The notes under the pieces are model-generated. The model searched no databases, was not told the DNA's origin, and saw nothing but the letters and a program-made list of their open reading frames with translations. DNA of 64,000 nucleotides, from the NCBI GenBank assembly GCA_016197365.1, contig JACPVS010000004.1:62001-126000 (forward strand), in the 5' to 3' direction. This document shows, one piece after another, positions 1 through 8,184 of this stretch. Every line of letters starts with the position of its first letter. Positions within the stretch are counted from its first letter, which is position 1. Source of the DNA: Mycolicibacterium cosmeticum (GTDB taxonomy: Bacteria > Actinomycetota > Actinomycetes > Mycobacteriales > Mycobacteriaceae). The translations under genes and the position numbers were made by a program.

Positions 1-134
1 CATCTGCTGCTCACGCACCGCGCGCGGCAACCGCTTCGTTCCACCTGCCATTGATCCAGGGTATGCAATGGCCAGCGCATCGCCACAATTCGGGCGGTAG
101 TGTCGCCGCACAGCCATTTCACCGAGGAGCCCCT

Positions 135-1454
135 ATGCCCGAGGTCAGTGCCGCGAAACACGTGAAAGATCTGCGAGCCGAGGGCGTCCGACTCGTCGCC
201 GGGTCACTGACCGACCTGGCGGGTGTCACCCGGGCCAAATACGTACCGGTCGACCGGCTCGGGGCGTTCGTGCACGCCGGGATGGGGGTGTCTCCGTCCT
301 GGAGCGTGTTCTGTGTGGACAGCACCATCGCGTTCACTCCGGCCCTCGGCGTGGTCGGCGACCGGCGGCTGCGCATCGATCCCGGCGAGCTGCGCCTCCT
401 CGGCGATGACATCGCCTGGGCGCCCGCCGTCCTCGGCGACCAGGCGGGCCGGCCGGTGACGATATGCGTACGGTCGCTGCTGCACGCGTGCGAGGCCAAC
501 CTGGCCGCGCGCGGCCTGAGTGCACTGGTGGGCGCCGAACTGGAGTTCACCCTACTGGCTCCCGACGGTGGCCACGCCACCACCGATCCGTGGTCGCCCT
601 ACGGCATCCGGCCATCCCTGGAGCGGGCGACGTTCCTGACGGACCTCACCACCGCCGCCGAACGGGCCGGGCTGCCGGTGGAGCAGGTGCACGCCGAATA
701 CGGCCATGACCAGATCGAGCTCTCGGTCGCACCGTCCGCTCCCGCCGCTGCGGCCGACGCGGTGATCCTGGCCCGCATCCTCGTCGGGCAGACGGCGGCC
801 CGACACGGGCTCAAAGCATCGTTCTCGCCGGTTCCGTTCGCCGGAGAGGCCGGCAACGGCGCGCACCTGCACCTGTCTCTGGCCGACGCGGACGGGCCAT
901 TGTTCTCCGGCGGTACCGGCCCGCACGGCATGCGGTCGACAGGTGCCGCGGCCATCGCAGGCGTGCTCGACACCTTGCCGGATCTGGTCGGCGTCTACGC
1001 GGGTTCGGTGCTGTCCGCCGCCCGGCTCAAACCGGGTAACTGGGCGGGCGCGGCGCACTGCTGGGGTCTGGAAAATCGGGAGGCGGCGGTTCGCTTCATC
1101 GCCGACACCCCGGGAAATCCCCACGGCGCCAACGTCGAGTTGAAGATCATCGATCCCAGCGCCAACCCCTACCTGGCGACGCTGGCGTTGCTGGGCAGCG
1201 CACTGCGCGGTGTCGACAACGACCTGCCGCTGCCCGCCGAGGTACCCGACAATCCCGCCGGAACCGTCGAGCCATTGCAAGCCGACCAGGCGACGGTCCT
1301 GGACAGGCTCGAAAACTCCTCCGTCGCAGCCGAACTCCTCGGACCCGACGTCATCGACGGACTACTGGCGGTGCGGCGGCACGAACTGCACACCTACGGC
1401 AACCAACCCGCGGCCGATACCTGCGCGGCACTGCGCCTGGCATGGAGCTGCTGA
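135..1454 (+). CDS. Glutamine synthetase-family ligase (type III / FluG C-terminal type)
   Basis: A 439-aa ATP-dependent amine ligase of the glutamine synthetase superfamily. Visible family motifs are GAELEFTLL in the catalytic barrel, NGAHLHLSL (equivalent to the NGSGMHxH segment), RLKPGNWAG and the NVELKIIDPSANPYL segment near the C-terminus. I chose ATG 135 because GAGGAG lies just upstream (124-129); an earlier in-frame TTG at 51 would add 28 unlikely residues. The length fits GS-like enzymes that couple glutamate to amines such as ethanolamine, polyamines or isopropylamine, rather than housekeeping GlnA. The amidohydrolase gene starts 4 nt after its stop, so the pair probably acts on one substrate; fungal FluG fuses the same two domains. 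The amine substrate cannot be told from sequence. Confidence 0.85.
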   Translation: MPEVSAAKHVKDLRAEGVRLVAGSLTDLAGVTRAKYVPVDRLGAFVHAGMGVSPSWSVFCVDSTIAFTPALGVVGDRRLRIDPGELRLLGDDIAWAPAVLGDQAGRPVTICVRSLLHACEANLAARGLSALVGAELEFTLLAPDGGHATTDPWSPYGIRPSLERATFLTDLTTAAERAGLPVEQVHAEYGHDQIELSVAPSAPAAAADAVILARILVGQTAARHGLKASFSPVPFAGEAGNGAHLHLSLADADGPLFSGGTGPHGMRSTGAAAIAGVLDTLPDLVGVYAGSVLSAARLKPGNWAGAAHCWGLENREAAVRFIADTPGNPHGANVELKIIDPSANPYLATLALLGSALRGVDNDLPLPAEVPDNPAGTVEPLQADQATVLDRLENSSVAAELLGPDVIDGLLAVRRHELHTYGNQPAADTCAALRLAWSC

Positions 1455-1458
1455 GCGC

Positions 1459-2604
1459 GTGGATGTCTTCGACGGCGTCGACGTGCCCGCTGCCCTGGCC
1501 GACCATCTGCGCCACATCCAATTGATCGACCACCACGTCCACGGAGTGTTCGACCAACCCGTCGACCGGGCCGGATTCGAAGCATCGATCAACGAGGCCT
1601 CCACCGACCCCGTGCCCGCATTCATGTCCCAGTTCGATTCCCCACTGGGCCTTTCCATCCGGCGCTGGTGCGCACCCCTGCTGGGATTGGAACCGCTGGC
1701 CGATGCCGACACCTACTGGGCACGCCGGGCCGAACTGACACCTTCCGAACTCGCCCAACTGATGCTGCCCGCTGCCGGAATCGCGCACTGGATCGTCGAC
1801 ACCGGTTTCAAAGGTGACCTGATCACCAGCCCGCAGCGGCTCACCGAACTCAGCGGACGCCCGTCGTCGTCGATCCTGCGACTGGAACGGGTGGCCGAGG
1901 AACTACTGGAAGACGGCGCGAGTCCGGACGCTTTCCCGGACGCCTTCCGGGCCGCGCTGGACGCGGCCGTCGGCGATCCGGACACCCTGGGCGCCAAGAC
2001 AATTTGCGCGTACCGCACCGGTTTCGACATCGACTGGTCGCGCCCGTCAGACGCCACCGTGGTCGACCACGCCCGCGCGCAGGCGGGCCGGCGACTGGAC
2101 AGTCCGGTGCTCGTCGCGTTCGGTGTACACGAGGCCGCCGAGCGGGGGCTGCCGCTGCAAGTTCATGTCGGCTTCGGTGACCGCGATCTGGATCTGCACC
2201 GCACCGACCCGCTGCAGCTGCTTTCCCTGCTGCGCACCATGGCTCCCGTGCCGGTACTCCTGCTGCACTGCTATCCGTTTCACCGGCAGGCGGGATATCT
2301 GGCCCAGGCCTTCGACCACGTGAATTTCGATGTGGGCCTTGCCATCAACTTCCTGGGCGCCCGGTCGACCGCCGTGGTCGCCGAAGCCCTGGAGACCGCG
2401 CCGTTCGCCAAACAGCTGTATTCCTCGGATGCGTTCGGCCCACCCGAGTTACACCTGCTGGGCGCGGTGCTGTGGCGGCGCGCCATGGGCCTGACACTGG
2501 GCGGTTGGGTCCGGCACGGCGACTGCACCGTCGACGACGCGATCCGGATCGTCGACATGATCGGCGTGCGCAACGCCGCCCGCGTGTACGGACTCAGATG
2601 GTGA
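1459..2604 (+). CDS. Amidohydrolase family 2 (FluG N-terminal type)
   Basis: A 381-aa TIM-barrel metal-dependent hydrolase. IDHHVHG (about residues 23-29) is the first-strand metal motif. Further candidate ligands lie in LQVHVGFGD, LLLHCYPFH and LYSSDAFGPPE, as in the amidohydrolase-2 family. GTG 1459 was chosen because it follows the GS-like stop by 4 nt; the in-frame extension upstream runs through the GS-like gene. The tight spacing implies co-translation. The likely reaction is hydrolysis of the gamma-glutamyl amide, or a later product, made by the upstream ligase; this is inference from the FluG fusion. The 3' end overlaps the convergent alcohol dehydrogenase by 11 nt. Confidence 0.8.
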   Translation: MDVFDGVDVPAALADHLRHIQLIDHHVHGVFDQPVDRAGFEASINEASTDPVPAFMSQFDSPLGLSIRRWCAPLLGLEPLADADTYWARRAELTPSELAQLMLPAAGIAHWIVDTGFKGDLITSPQRLTELSGRPSSSILRLERVAEELLEDGASPDAFPDAFRAALDAAVGDPDTLGAKTICAYRTGFDIDWSRPSDATVVDHARAQAGRRLDSPVLVAFGVHEAAERGLPLQVHVGFGDRDLDLHRTDPLQLLSLLRTMAPVPVLLLHCYPFHRQAGYLAQAFDHVNFDVGLAINFLGARSTAVVAEALETAPFAKQLYSSDAFGPPELHLLGAVLWRRAMGLTLGGWVRHGDCTVDDAIRIVDMIGVRNAARVYGLRW

Positions 2605-3607
2605 TGACCCCGCGGTACCGGGCGTGACCCTGCTCCATGGCGGCGTAGGCGTCGGCAGCCTGGTCCAGTGGGTACTCCTGGATCTGGGCCCGGACATTGT
2701 GCAACACAGCGAAATTCAGGGTGTCCTCGACATCGGAGGCGGTCCCCGACGGGTGCCCCGCCACCGTGAGCGCCGGGGTGATGAGGTCCAGCGGGCTGAT
2801 GGGCAGTGGATCGGCGGACACCCCGATGACGATCAACTCGCCGCGCGGATTGAGGCCGCCGACCGTCTGGCCGATGGCGGCGGAGTTGGCTGCGGTGGCC
2901 AGCACCACCGCCACACCTCCGAGCGCGCGCAGCGACTCACTGACGTCACCGGCTGTGGAGTCGACGTAGTGGTGGGCACCGAACTTGCGGGCGTCGTCGG
3001 CCTTGTCCTGGCCGCGGGCGACGGCGATGGTCTCGAATCCCATGGCGCGAGCGAACTGGATGCCGAGGTGCCCCAGCCCGCCGACGCCGAGCACGGCGAC
3101 CCGGTCCCCGGCGACCGCGTGCGTGGAGCGCAACGCGTGATAGACGGTGACGCCGGCGCAACTCATCGGCGCCGCGTCGACGAAGGACAGCGCCTCCGGA
3201 ATCCTGGCCAGCGCGGTCGCGGGCGCCGTCACCGACTCGGCGTAGCCACCCGGGTATTGCCAGCTGGGCACCTGACCGTTCTCACAGTGGATGAACTGGC
3301 CCTTGCGACACTGCCCGCAATGGTTGCAGTTACCGCCGAACCAGCCGACCGCCACCCTGTCACCGACCGCGAAACCTTCGACGCCGGAACCGATCTCGGC
3401 TATGGTGCCGGCGATCTCATGGCCCGGTGTCAGCGGCCACGTCATCCCCGGGAAGTGCCCGCTGACGAACTCGCGGTCGGTACCGCAGACCCCGCAGGCA
3501 GCCACATCGATGCGCACATGTCCCGGCGGCGGCGAGGACGTCTCCACATCGACGAGTTCGAGCGGGCCCTGGGCCGCACCGACATGCACCGCGCGATGTG
3601 AGGTCAT
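2594..3607 (-). CDS. Zinc-dependent alcohol dehydrogenase (MDR superfamily)
   Basis: A 337-aa medium-chain dehydrogenase. The catalytic zinc region shows CGVCGTD and GHE. The structural zinc site is a four-cysteine cluster, CNHCGQCRKGQFIHC. The Rossmann motif is VLGVGGLGHLGIQFA. The full set of ligands suggests an active NAD(P)-dependent alcohol dehydrogenase acting on alcohols or aldehydes in the cytoplasm; substrate unknown. ATG 3607 was picked because the protein then begins at the usual GroES-like fold; a longer frame to 3688 lacks family sequence. It starts about 10 nt after the stop of the lpqI-like gene on the same strand, so the two may share a transcript. Confidence 0.88.
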   Translation of the reverse strand: MTSHRAVHVGAAQGPLELVDVETSSPPPGHVRIDVAACGVCGTDREFVSGHFPGMTWPLTPGHEIAGTIAEIGSGVEGFAVGDRVAVGWFGGNCNHCGQCRKGQFIHCENGQVPSWQYPGGYAESVTAPATALARIPEALSFVDAAPMSCAGVTVYHALRSTHAVAGDRVAVLGVGGLGHLGIQFARAMGFETIAVARGQDKADDARKFGAHHYVDSTAGDVSESLRALGGVAVVLATAANSAAIGQTVGGLNPRGELIVIGVSADPLPISPLDLITPALTVAGHPSGTASDVEDTLNFAVLHNVRAQIQEYPLDQAADAYAAMEQGHARYRGVITI

Positions 3608-3617
3608 ACGCGCCAGG

Positions 3618-4769
3618 TTAACCGCATTTCGCAGCGGCCAACCGGCGAAGCGAATCATCCACCCGAGGCTCCGCGAGCTGACCTGCATTGACCGACTTCT
3701 CCAGGTGATCCAGCACTGCGGGCACCTCGCCGGTGCTCACCCACAGCGCTACGTCGGCACCGGCCTGCAGCGCGCGCAGCACCGCCTCGGCCACGCCGTA
3801 GCGCGCGTTGATGGCCGCCATGCTGGACAGATCGTCGGTGAACACCACCCCGTTGAATCCGGGGCCGCCGTAACCGCCGGAGCGCAGCAGTCCGTAGGCC
3901 GCCCCGCTGAGGCTGGCCGGGTCACTGCCCGTCAGGCCCGGCACCTGCAGGTGCCCGACCATGACCGCGACGCCGGGCTCGGTGGTCAGCGTCTGGTACG
4001 GCACCAGGTCGTTGGCCTTCAAGGCGTCCAGCGGCGGGGTCGTGACACCGCCGGTGTGCGAGTCGCCCGACCCGTGACCGTGGCCGGGGAAGTGCTTGAG
4101 CACCGGCGTGACGCCGCCGTCGCGCAGGCCGCGGGCGTAGGCCCCGGCGAATTCGGTGACCTTGGCCGGGTCCGAGCCGAAGGAGCGGTCCCCGATGACC
4201 TCGTCGTCGGACTCCTCGGTGACGTCCACGACGGGGGCGAAATCGACGGTGATACCGAGGCCGCGCAACGCCTGACCCCGTTGCAGCGCAATCTGATACA
4301 CCTCGTCGGACGACTTGGTCTGCGCCAGCACCCGCGGTGAGGCCTGCGCGCCGATCAGGCTGGACAGCCGCGACACCCGGCCGCCTTCCTCGTCGACGCT
4401 GACGCCCAGCGGCAGCGCCGATGCCGCCCCGGTGATGTCGGCCAGCGCCGGACCGAAGATCGACTTGTCGGTCCAGCTGCCGATGAAGATCCCGCCGACG
4501 TGGTAGTTCGTCACCACGGCCTTGGCGTCGGCGGCGTCGGTGACACCCACCATCAGCAGCTGTGCCAGCTTGTCCCGAAGGGGGATGCCGGTGACGTCCC
4601 CGCACAGCGGCAACGTCGGCGACGGGACGGGCGCCAACGGCATGCTCGTGGACGCGGGCGTCACGCTGCTCGTCACCGGTGAAGCCGTCGGTTCGGGTGC
4701 GGAGTGCGAACACCCCAGCAGCAATCCGGACAGCGCTGTCAGGGCACCCAGGGTGCGGGTCATCGACAT
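3618..4769 (-). CDS. lpqI: Lipoprotein beta-N-acetylhexosaminidase, GH3 (LpqI-like)
   Basis: About 383 aa. The N-terminus carries a lipoprotein signal with lipobox LLGC (Cys about 20), then a Ser/Thr/Pro linker and a glycoside hydrolase family 3 barrel. The NagZ signature KHFPGHGHGSGDSHTG is complete, including the His/Asp dyad of the catalytic loop. In mycobacteria LpqI releases GlcNAc from muropeptides during cell-wall turnover. It is predicted to be anchored to the outer face of the membrane. Two ATGs are possible (4769 and 4763), neither with a strong ribosome site. The lpqI-like gene beside aftD matches the gene order I recall from M. tuberculosis (Rv0237 next to Rv0236c). Confidence 0.9.
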   Translation of the reverse strand: MSMTRTLGALTALSGLLLGCSHSAPEPTASPVTSSVTPASTSMPLAPVPSPTLPLCGDVTGIPLRDKLAQLLMVGVTDAADAKAVVTNYHVGGIFIGSWTDKSIFGPALADITGAASALPLGVSVDEEGGRVSRLSSLIGAQASPRVLAQTKSSDEVYQIALQRGQALRGLGITVDFAPVVDVTEESDDEVIGDRSFGSDPAKVTEFAGAYARGLRDGGVTPVLKHFPGHGHGSGDSHTGGVTTPPLDALKANDLVPYQTLTTEPGVAVMVGHLQVPGLTGSDPASLSGAAYGLLRSGGYGGPGFNGVVFTDDLSSMAAINARYGVAEAVLRALQAGADVALWVSTGEVPAVLDHLEKSVNAGQLAEPRVDDSLRRLAAAKCG

Positions 4770-4922
4770 CCCAGAAACCTTAGTGGGCGCGCGGCGCGGT
4801 CCTGACGAACACCTGAGACCGGCCACAGCGGGCGGTTGCAATCACACAGATTCTCGTCAGTGCTGAGAAAGCCCTCAGTCGTTAACGTCAGGCGCCTATC
4901 GCTGCAGATCAAGGGGTTGCGA

Positions 4923-5978
4923 ATGAGCGAGGCTCACAGCTTGGGGACGGCACGGTTCGGCCGTGTCCCGCTGCTCAACATCGTCGGTGTGGTGGCGATC
5001 GTGCTCGCCGGCGTCCTGCTGACGGTCAAGAACCTGCCCGACGACACCCCCAACCAGTTGCTCAACGTGTCCTACGACCCGACCCGCGAGGTATACGCGG
5101 CCTTGGACAAGGCGTTCGTGGCGCAGTACCAGGGCCCACTGGAGATCAAACAGTCACACGGCGGCTCGGGGCGCCAGGCCCGCAACGTCATCGACGGCAC
5201 CGAACCCGCCAACGTGGTGTCGCTGGCGCTGATCAGCGATGTCGATGCACTGCGCAAACGCGGCCTGATCTCCGACGACTGGCAGAAGCGGCTGCCCAAC
5301 AACTCGGTGCCCTACACCTCGACGGTGGTCTTCGTCGTGCACAAGGGCAACCCGAAGAACATCCACGACTGGCCCGATCTGGTGCACGACGGGGTGTCGG
5401 TGGTGACACCGAATCCGAAGTCCTCGGGTAACGGGCAGCTTAGTTTCCTGGCCGCCTGGGGTTCGGTGACCACCCGCAACGGCACCCCGGAACAGGCCCA
5501 GGAGTATCTGCGCCAGCTGTACCGCCACGTCGCCGTGTTCGACGCGGGCGCCCGCACGTCGGCCACCAGCTTCGCCGACCAGAAGATCGGCGACGTCCAT
5601 CTCACCTGGGAGAACGAGGCGCTGCGCGAGGTCGCCGCCAATAAGGACGAATTCGAGGTGGTATATCCGCCGGTGAGCATCAAGGCCGAACCGGCCGTCG
5701 CCTGGGTGGACGCGAACGACAAGGACGCCCAGACGTTGCGGAACTCGAAGGCCTACCTGGAGTACCTGTTCACCCCGCCCGCGCAGGAGTTGTTCGCGCA
5801 GTACGGATATCGGCCGATCCTGTCCGACGTCCTGGCCAAGCACGCCGACACACTGCCCGCCATCTCGCTGTTCCCGATCACCGCGATCGCCAAGGACTGG
5901 AACGACGCGCGGCAGAAGTTCTACGCCGACAACGGCATCTACGACACCATCTCCTCCCCTGCGAAGGCGGCAAACTGA
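4923..5978 (+). CDS. Sulfate-type substrate-binding protein with N-terminal membrane anchor
   Basis: A 351-aa periplasmic-binding-protein fold of the Sbp/CysP sulfate class. Recognisable segments are [45 protein letters not shown] and the C-terminal [19 protein letters not shown]. The N-terminus has one hydrophobic helix (about residues 19-38) without a lipobox cysteine, so it is probably anchored by that helix. ATG 4923 is preceded by AAGGGG. Its TGA overlaps the ATG of the SulP gene by one base. Such binding proteins normally serve CysTWA ABC transporters; no ABC subunits are nearby, so the partner here appears to be SulP. Confidence 0.85.
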   Translation: MSEAHSLGTARFGRVPLLNIVGVVAIVLAGVLLTVKNLPDDTPNQLLNVSYDPTREVYAALDKAFVAQYQGPLEIKQSHGGSGRQARNVIDGTEPANVVSLALISDVDALRKRGLISDDWQKRLPNNSVPYTSTVVFVVHKGNPKNIHDWPDLVHDGVSVVTPNPKSSGNGQLSFLAAWGSVTTRNGTPEQAQEYLRQLYRHVAVFDAGARTSATSFADQKIGDVHLTWENEALREVAANKDEFEVVYPPVSIKAEPAVAWVDANDKDAQTLRNSKAYLEYLFTPPAQELFAQYGYRPILSDVLAKHADTLPAISLFPITAIAKDWNDARQKFYADNGIYDTISSPAKAAN

Positions 5979-7705
5979 TGAGTTACACGTGGAGTCTGGG
6001 CCGCCGGGACCTGGTCGCGGGTCTTACCGTCGCCGCCGTCGCGCTGCCGCAGGGCATCGCCTACGCGCTGATCGCCGGCGTCGACCCCAAATACGGGGTG
6101 TACTCGGCCATCGTCGTGACCTTCGTCGCCTCGGTATTCGGATCGTCCTCGCACCTGATCAACGGGCCGACGAGCGCCATCTCACTGCTGGTGTTCAGCT
6201 CGTTGGCGTTCATCGACCCGGAGAACCGCACGCTGCTGTTCGAGGCGCTGTTCCTGCTGGGCATCCTCGTCGGCGTCATCCAGATCCTGATCGCCGTGCT
6301 CAAACTGGGCGACCTGACGCGCTACATCTCCGAGTCGGTGATCATCGGGTTCATGGCGGCCGCGGCGCTGATCCTGGCGCTCGGACAGATCGGCAACGCG
6401 CTCGGCGTGAAGAGCAAGGGCGACGCGCACACCCCGATCCTGCAGAACGTGTTTCTGACCGTGTTCCACGGCGACAAGATCAATCTGAGAGCGGTGTTCC
6501 TCAGCGTCTCGACGATCGTCCTCGCGGTGGTGCTGCGCCGGCTGGTCAAGCGGTACGGCCTGCCGCAGGTCGACCTGCTGACGGTGTTGATCATCGCCGG
6601 GGCGATCGCGTTCCTGGCGGGCTGGTCGACGCCCGCCACCGGCGGGAAGACCGCGGTGAACCTGGCGGCAAAGGTGCCCCAGAGCCTGCCCGGTTTTCAC
6701 ATCCCGACCATCGACCTGCACTCACTGGCTGAGTTGTCCCAGGGCGCGCTGGCCATCGCGTTCATCGGCCTCATCGAGGCGCTGTCGATCGCCAAGGCCA
6801 TCGCGCATCAAACTCAGCAGAAGATCGACTACAACCGGCAGATCCTGGCCGAGGGACTGGCCAACCTGACCGGCGGTTTCTTCCAGAGCCTGCCCGGGTC
6901 GGGATCGTTGTCCCGATCGGCGATCAACCATCAGGCCGGTGCGGCGACGCGGTTCTCGGGCATCCTGGCCGCGGCGGCCGTCGCGGTGGCGCTGCTGCTG
7001 TTCGCGCCGCTGCTGCACTACATCCCGCAGGCCGCGCTGGCCGGATTGCTGCTGGTGACCGCGGCCCGGCTGGTCGACTTCCGGCGGTTGTGGACGACGG
7101 TGAAAGCGTCCCGTTACGACGCGGGGCTGGTCATCATCACCGCGTTGACCGGTGTGCTGGTGGACCTCGACAAGGCCGTGCTGCTGGGCATCGCCCTGTC
7201 GATCCTGTTGTTCGTGCCGCGTGCCGCCAAGCTGACGGCCGCCGAGCTGACGGTCACACCGGAGCGGGTGGTCCGGGAACGGGTCGACGGCGACGTGGCC
7301 GACAAGTCGATCGTCATCTACGACCTGGAGGGCGAGCTGTTCTTCGGTGCCGCACCGGAATTGGATCGCTACTTCGAGATCCTGCGCGAACGCATCAAGG
7401 CCGAGGACATCAAATTCGTGGTGCTGCGGCTCAAACGCGTGCGCCACCCCGACGCCGTCACCATCGAACGGCTGGAACATTTCGTCCGTGAAACCGACGG
7501 CCACGGCGTCACCATCCTGCTGGCCGGAGTGCGGCCGGACGTCGCGAAAGTGTTGACCAACATCGGCTTCGACTACTGGTTCCCTGCCGAGCAGCTGTTC
7601 CCCGAGGAGGAGCAGGAGTTCTCGGCGACGCTGCGCGCCGTGCGCTACGCCCGCACGAAACTGGAACAGCGCGACCAGGACGCGCAGCTCTACTACCTGG
7701 TCTGA
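5978..7705 (+). CDS. SulP-family anion permease with STAS domain
   Basis: A 575-aa SLC26/SulP transporter. The N-terminal two thirds hold 10-14 hydrophobic segments, opening with the family signature around AVALPQGIAYALIAG and followed by NGPTSAIS. The cytoplasmic C-terminus (about 435-550) is a STAS domain: VIYDLEGELFFGAAPELDRY, then FVVLRLKRVRHPDA and VTILLAGVRPDV. Expected role: uptake of sulfate, bicarbonate or a related anion. Its start codon overlaps the stop of the sulfate-binding protein gene, which makes sulfate the best guess and implies fixed stoichiometry. The stop overlaps the convergent 97-aa gene by 13 nt. Confidence 0.9.
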   Translation: MSYTWSLGRRDLVAGLTVAAVALPQGIAYALIAGVDPKYGVYSAIVVTFVASVFGSSSHLINGPTSAISLLVFSSLAFIDPENRTLLFEALFLLGILVGVIQILIAVLKLGDLTRYISESVIIGFMAAAALILALGQIGNALGVKSKGDAHTPILQNVFLTVFHGDKINLRAVFLSVSTIVLAVVLRRLVKRYGLPQVDLLTVLIIAGAIAFLAGWSTPATGGKTAVNLAAKVPQSLPGFHIPTIDLHSLAELSQGALAIAFIGLIEALSIAKAIAHQTQQKIDYNRQILAEGLANLTGGFFQSLPGSGSLSRSAINHQAGAATRFSGILAAAAVAVALLLFAPLLHYIPQAALAGLLLVTAARLVDFRRLWTTVKASRYDAGLVIITALTGVLVDLDKAVLLGIALSILLFVPRAAKLTAAELTVTPERVVRERVDGDVADKSIVIYDLEGELFFGAAPELDRYFEILRERIKAEDIKFVVLRLKRVRHPDAVTIERLEHFVRETDGHGVTILLAGVRPDVAKVLTNIGFDYWFPAEQLFPEEEQEFSATLRAVRYARTKLEQRDQDAQLYYLV

Positions 7706-7986
7706 GTCGCGATCCCGTGCGCGTGCAGCCAGCTGCGCTCGCCCCCGGGCATGATGTCCCCCACGTGGGCGCAGACGGCGTCGAGCACATCGGCGTCCTC
7801 GCCCACGCCCAGGGCGCTGCGCAACGCGGGGAACTCGGCGGCCGCGACGGTGACGACGTATTCGTATCCGTCGAGGTGGGCGCGGTCGTAGCCGCTGAAC
7901 CGCAGCGCGCCCACGTCGTCGTAGCCGATCCACACCGTGGCGTCGGCGCCACGCCAGAATTCGCGATCGGCGCTCGTCATCCTCAT
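7693..7986 (-). CDS. Conserved hypothetical protein, 97 aa
   Basis: A small soluble protein of mixed alpha/beta appearance, rich in acidic residues and tryptophan, with no signal peptide or membrane helix. I do not recognise a family. ATG 7986 or ATG 7980 may be the start; neither has a clear ribosome site. Its 3' end overlaps the convergent SulP gene by 13 nt. It is kept as a gene because codon third positions are G/C-rich in this frame and it fills the only space between SulP and the DUF2613 gene. Confidence 0.6.
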   Translation of the reverse strand: MRMTSADREFWRGADATVWIGYDDVGALRFSGYDRAHLDGYEYVVTVAAAEFPALRSALGVGEDADVLDAVCAHVGDIMPGGERSWLHAHGIATQTR

Positions 7987-8010
7987 ATTCTCGCGTGCTA
8001 GGTTGGCCGA

Positions 8011-8184
8011 ATGGATCGGTTCGTCGTGCCTGCCGCGGCCAGCATCGTCGTCGGCCTTTTGCTGGGCGCGGCCGCGATCTTCGGTGTGACGCTGATGATC
8101 CAGCAGGACACCAAGCCGCCGGTGCAGTCGGGTGACCCGGCGTCATCGGTGCTCAATCGCGTTGAATACGGCGACCGGGCCTAG
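8011..8184 (+). CDS. DUF2613 small membrane protein (Rv0236A-like)
   Basis: A 57-aa protein starting MDRFVVPAAASIVVGLLLGA, with one hydrophobic helix (about 6-30) and a short polar tail. It looks like the mycobacterial DUF2613 family, which I recall as encoded directly before aftD (Rv0236A). The 3' end overlaps the first codons of the aftD frame, so the two are probably co-translated. Function is unknown; an exported or membrane-tethered accessory to AftD is inferred from the fixed gene order only. Confidence 0.8.
   Translation: MDRFVVPAAASIVVGLLLGAAAIFGVTLMIQQDTKPPVQSGDPASSVLNRVEYGDRA

Noticed and set aside
1..60. CAT at positions 1-3 as the start of a divergent minus-strand gene
   Set aside because: The gene body would lie outside the window and no clear ribosome site is present, so it cannot be supported.
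6722..8146. Minus-strand open frame across SulP, the 97-aa gene and the DUF2613 gene
   Set aside because: Arg-rich shadow of three well-supported genes; no recognisable domain.
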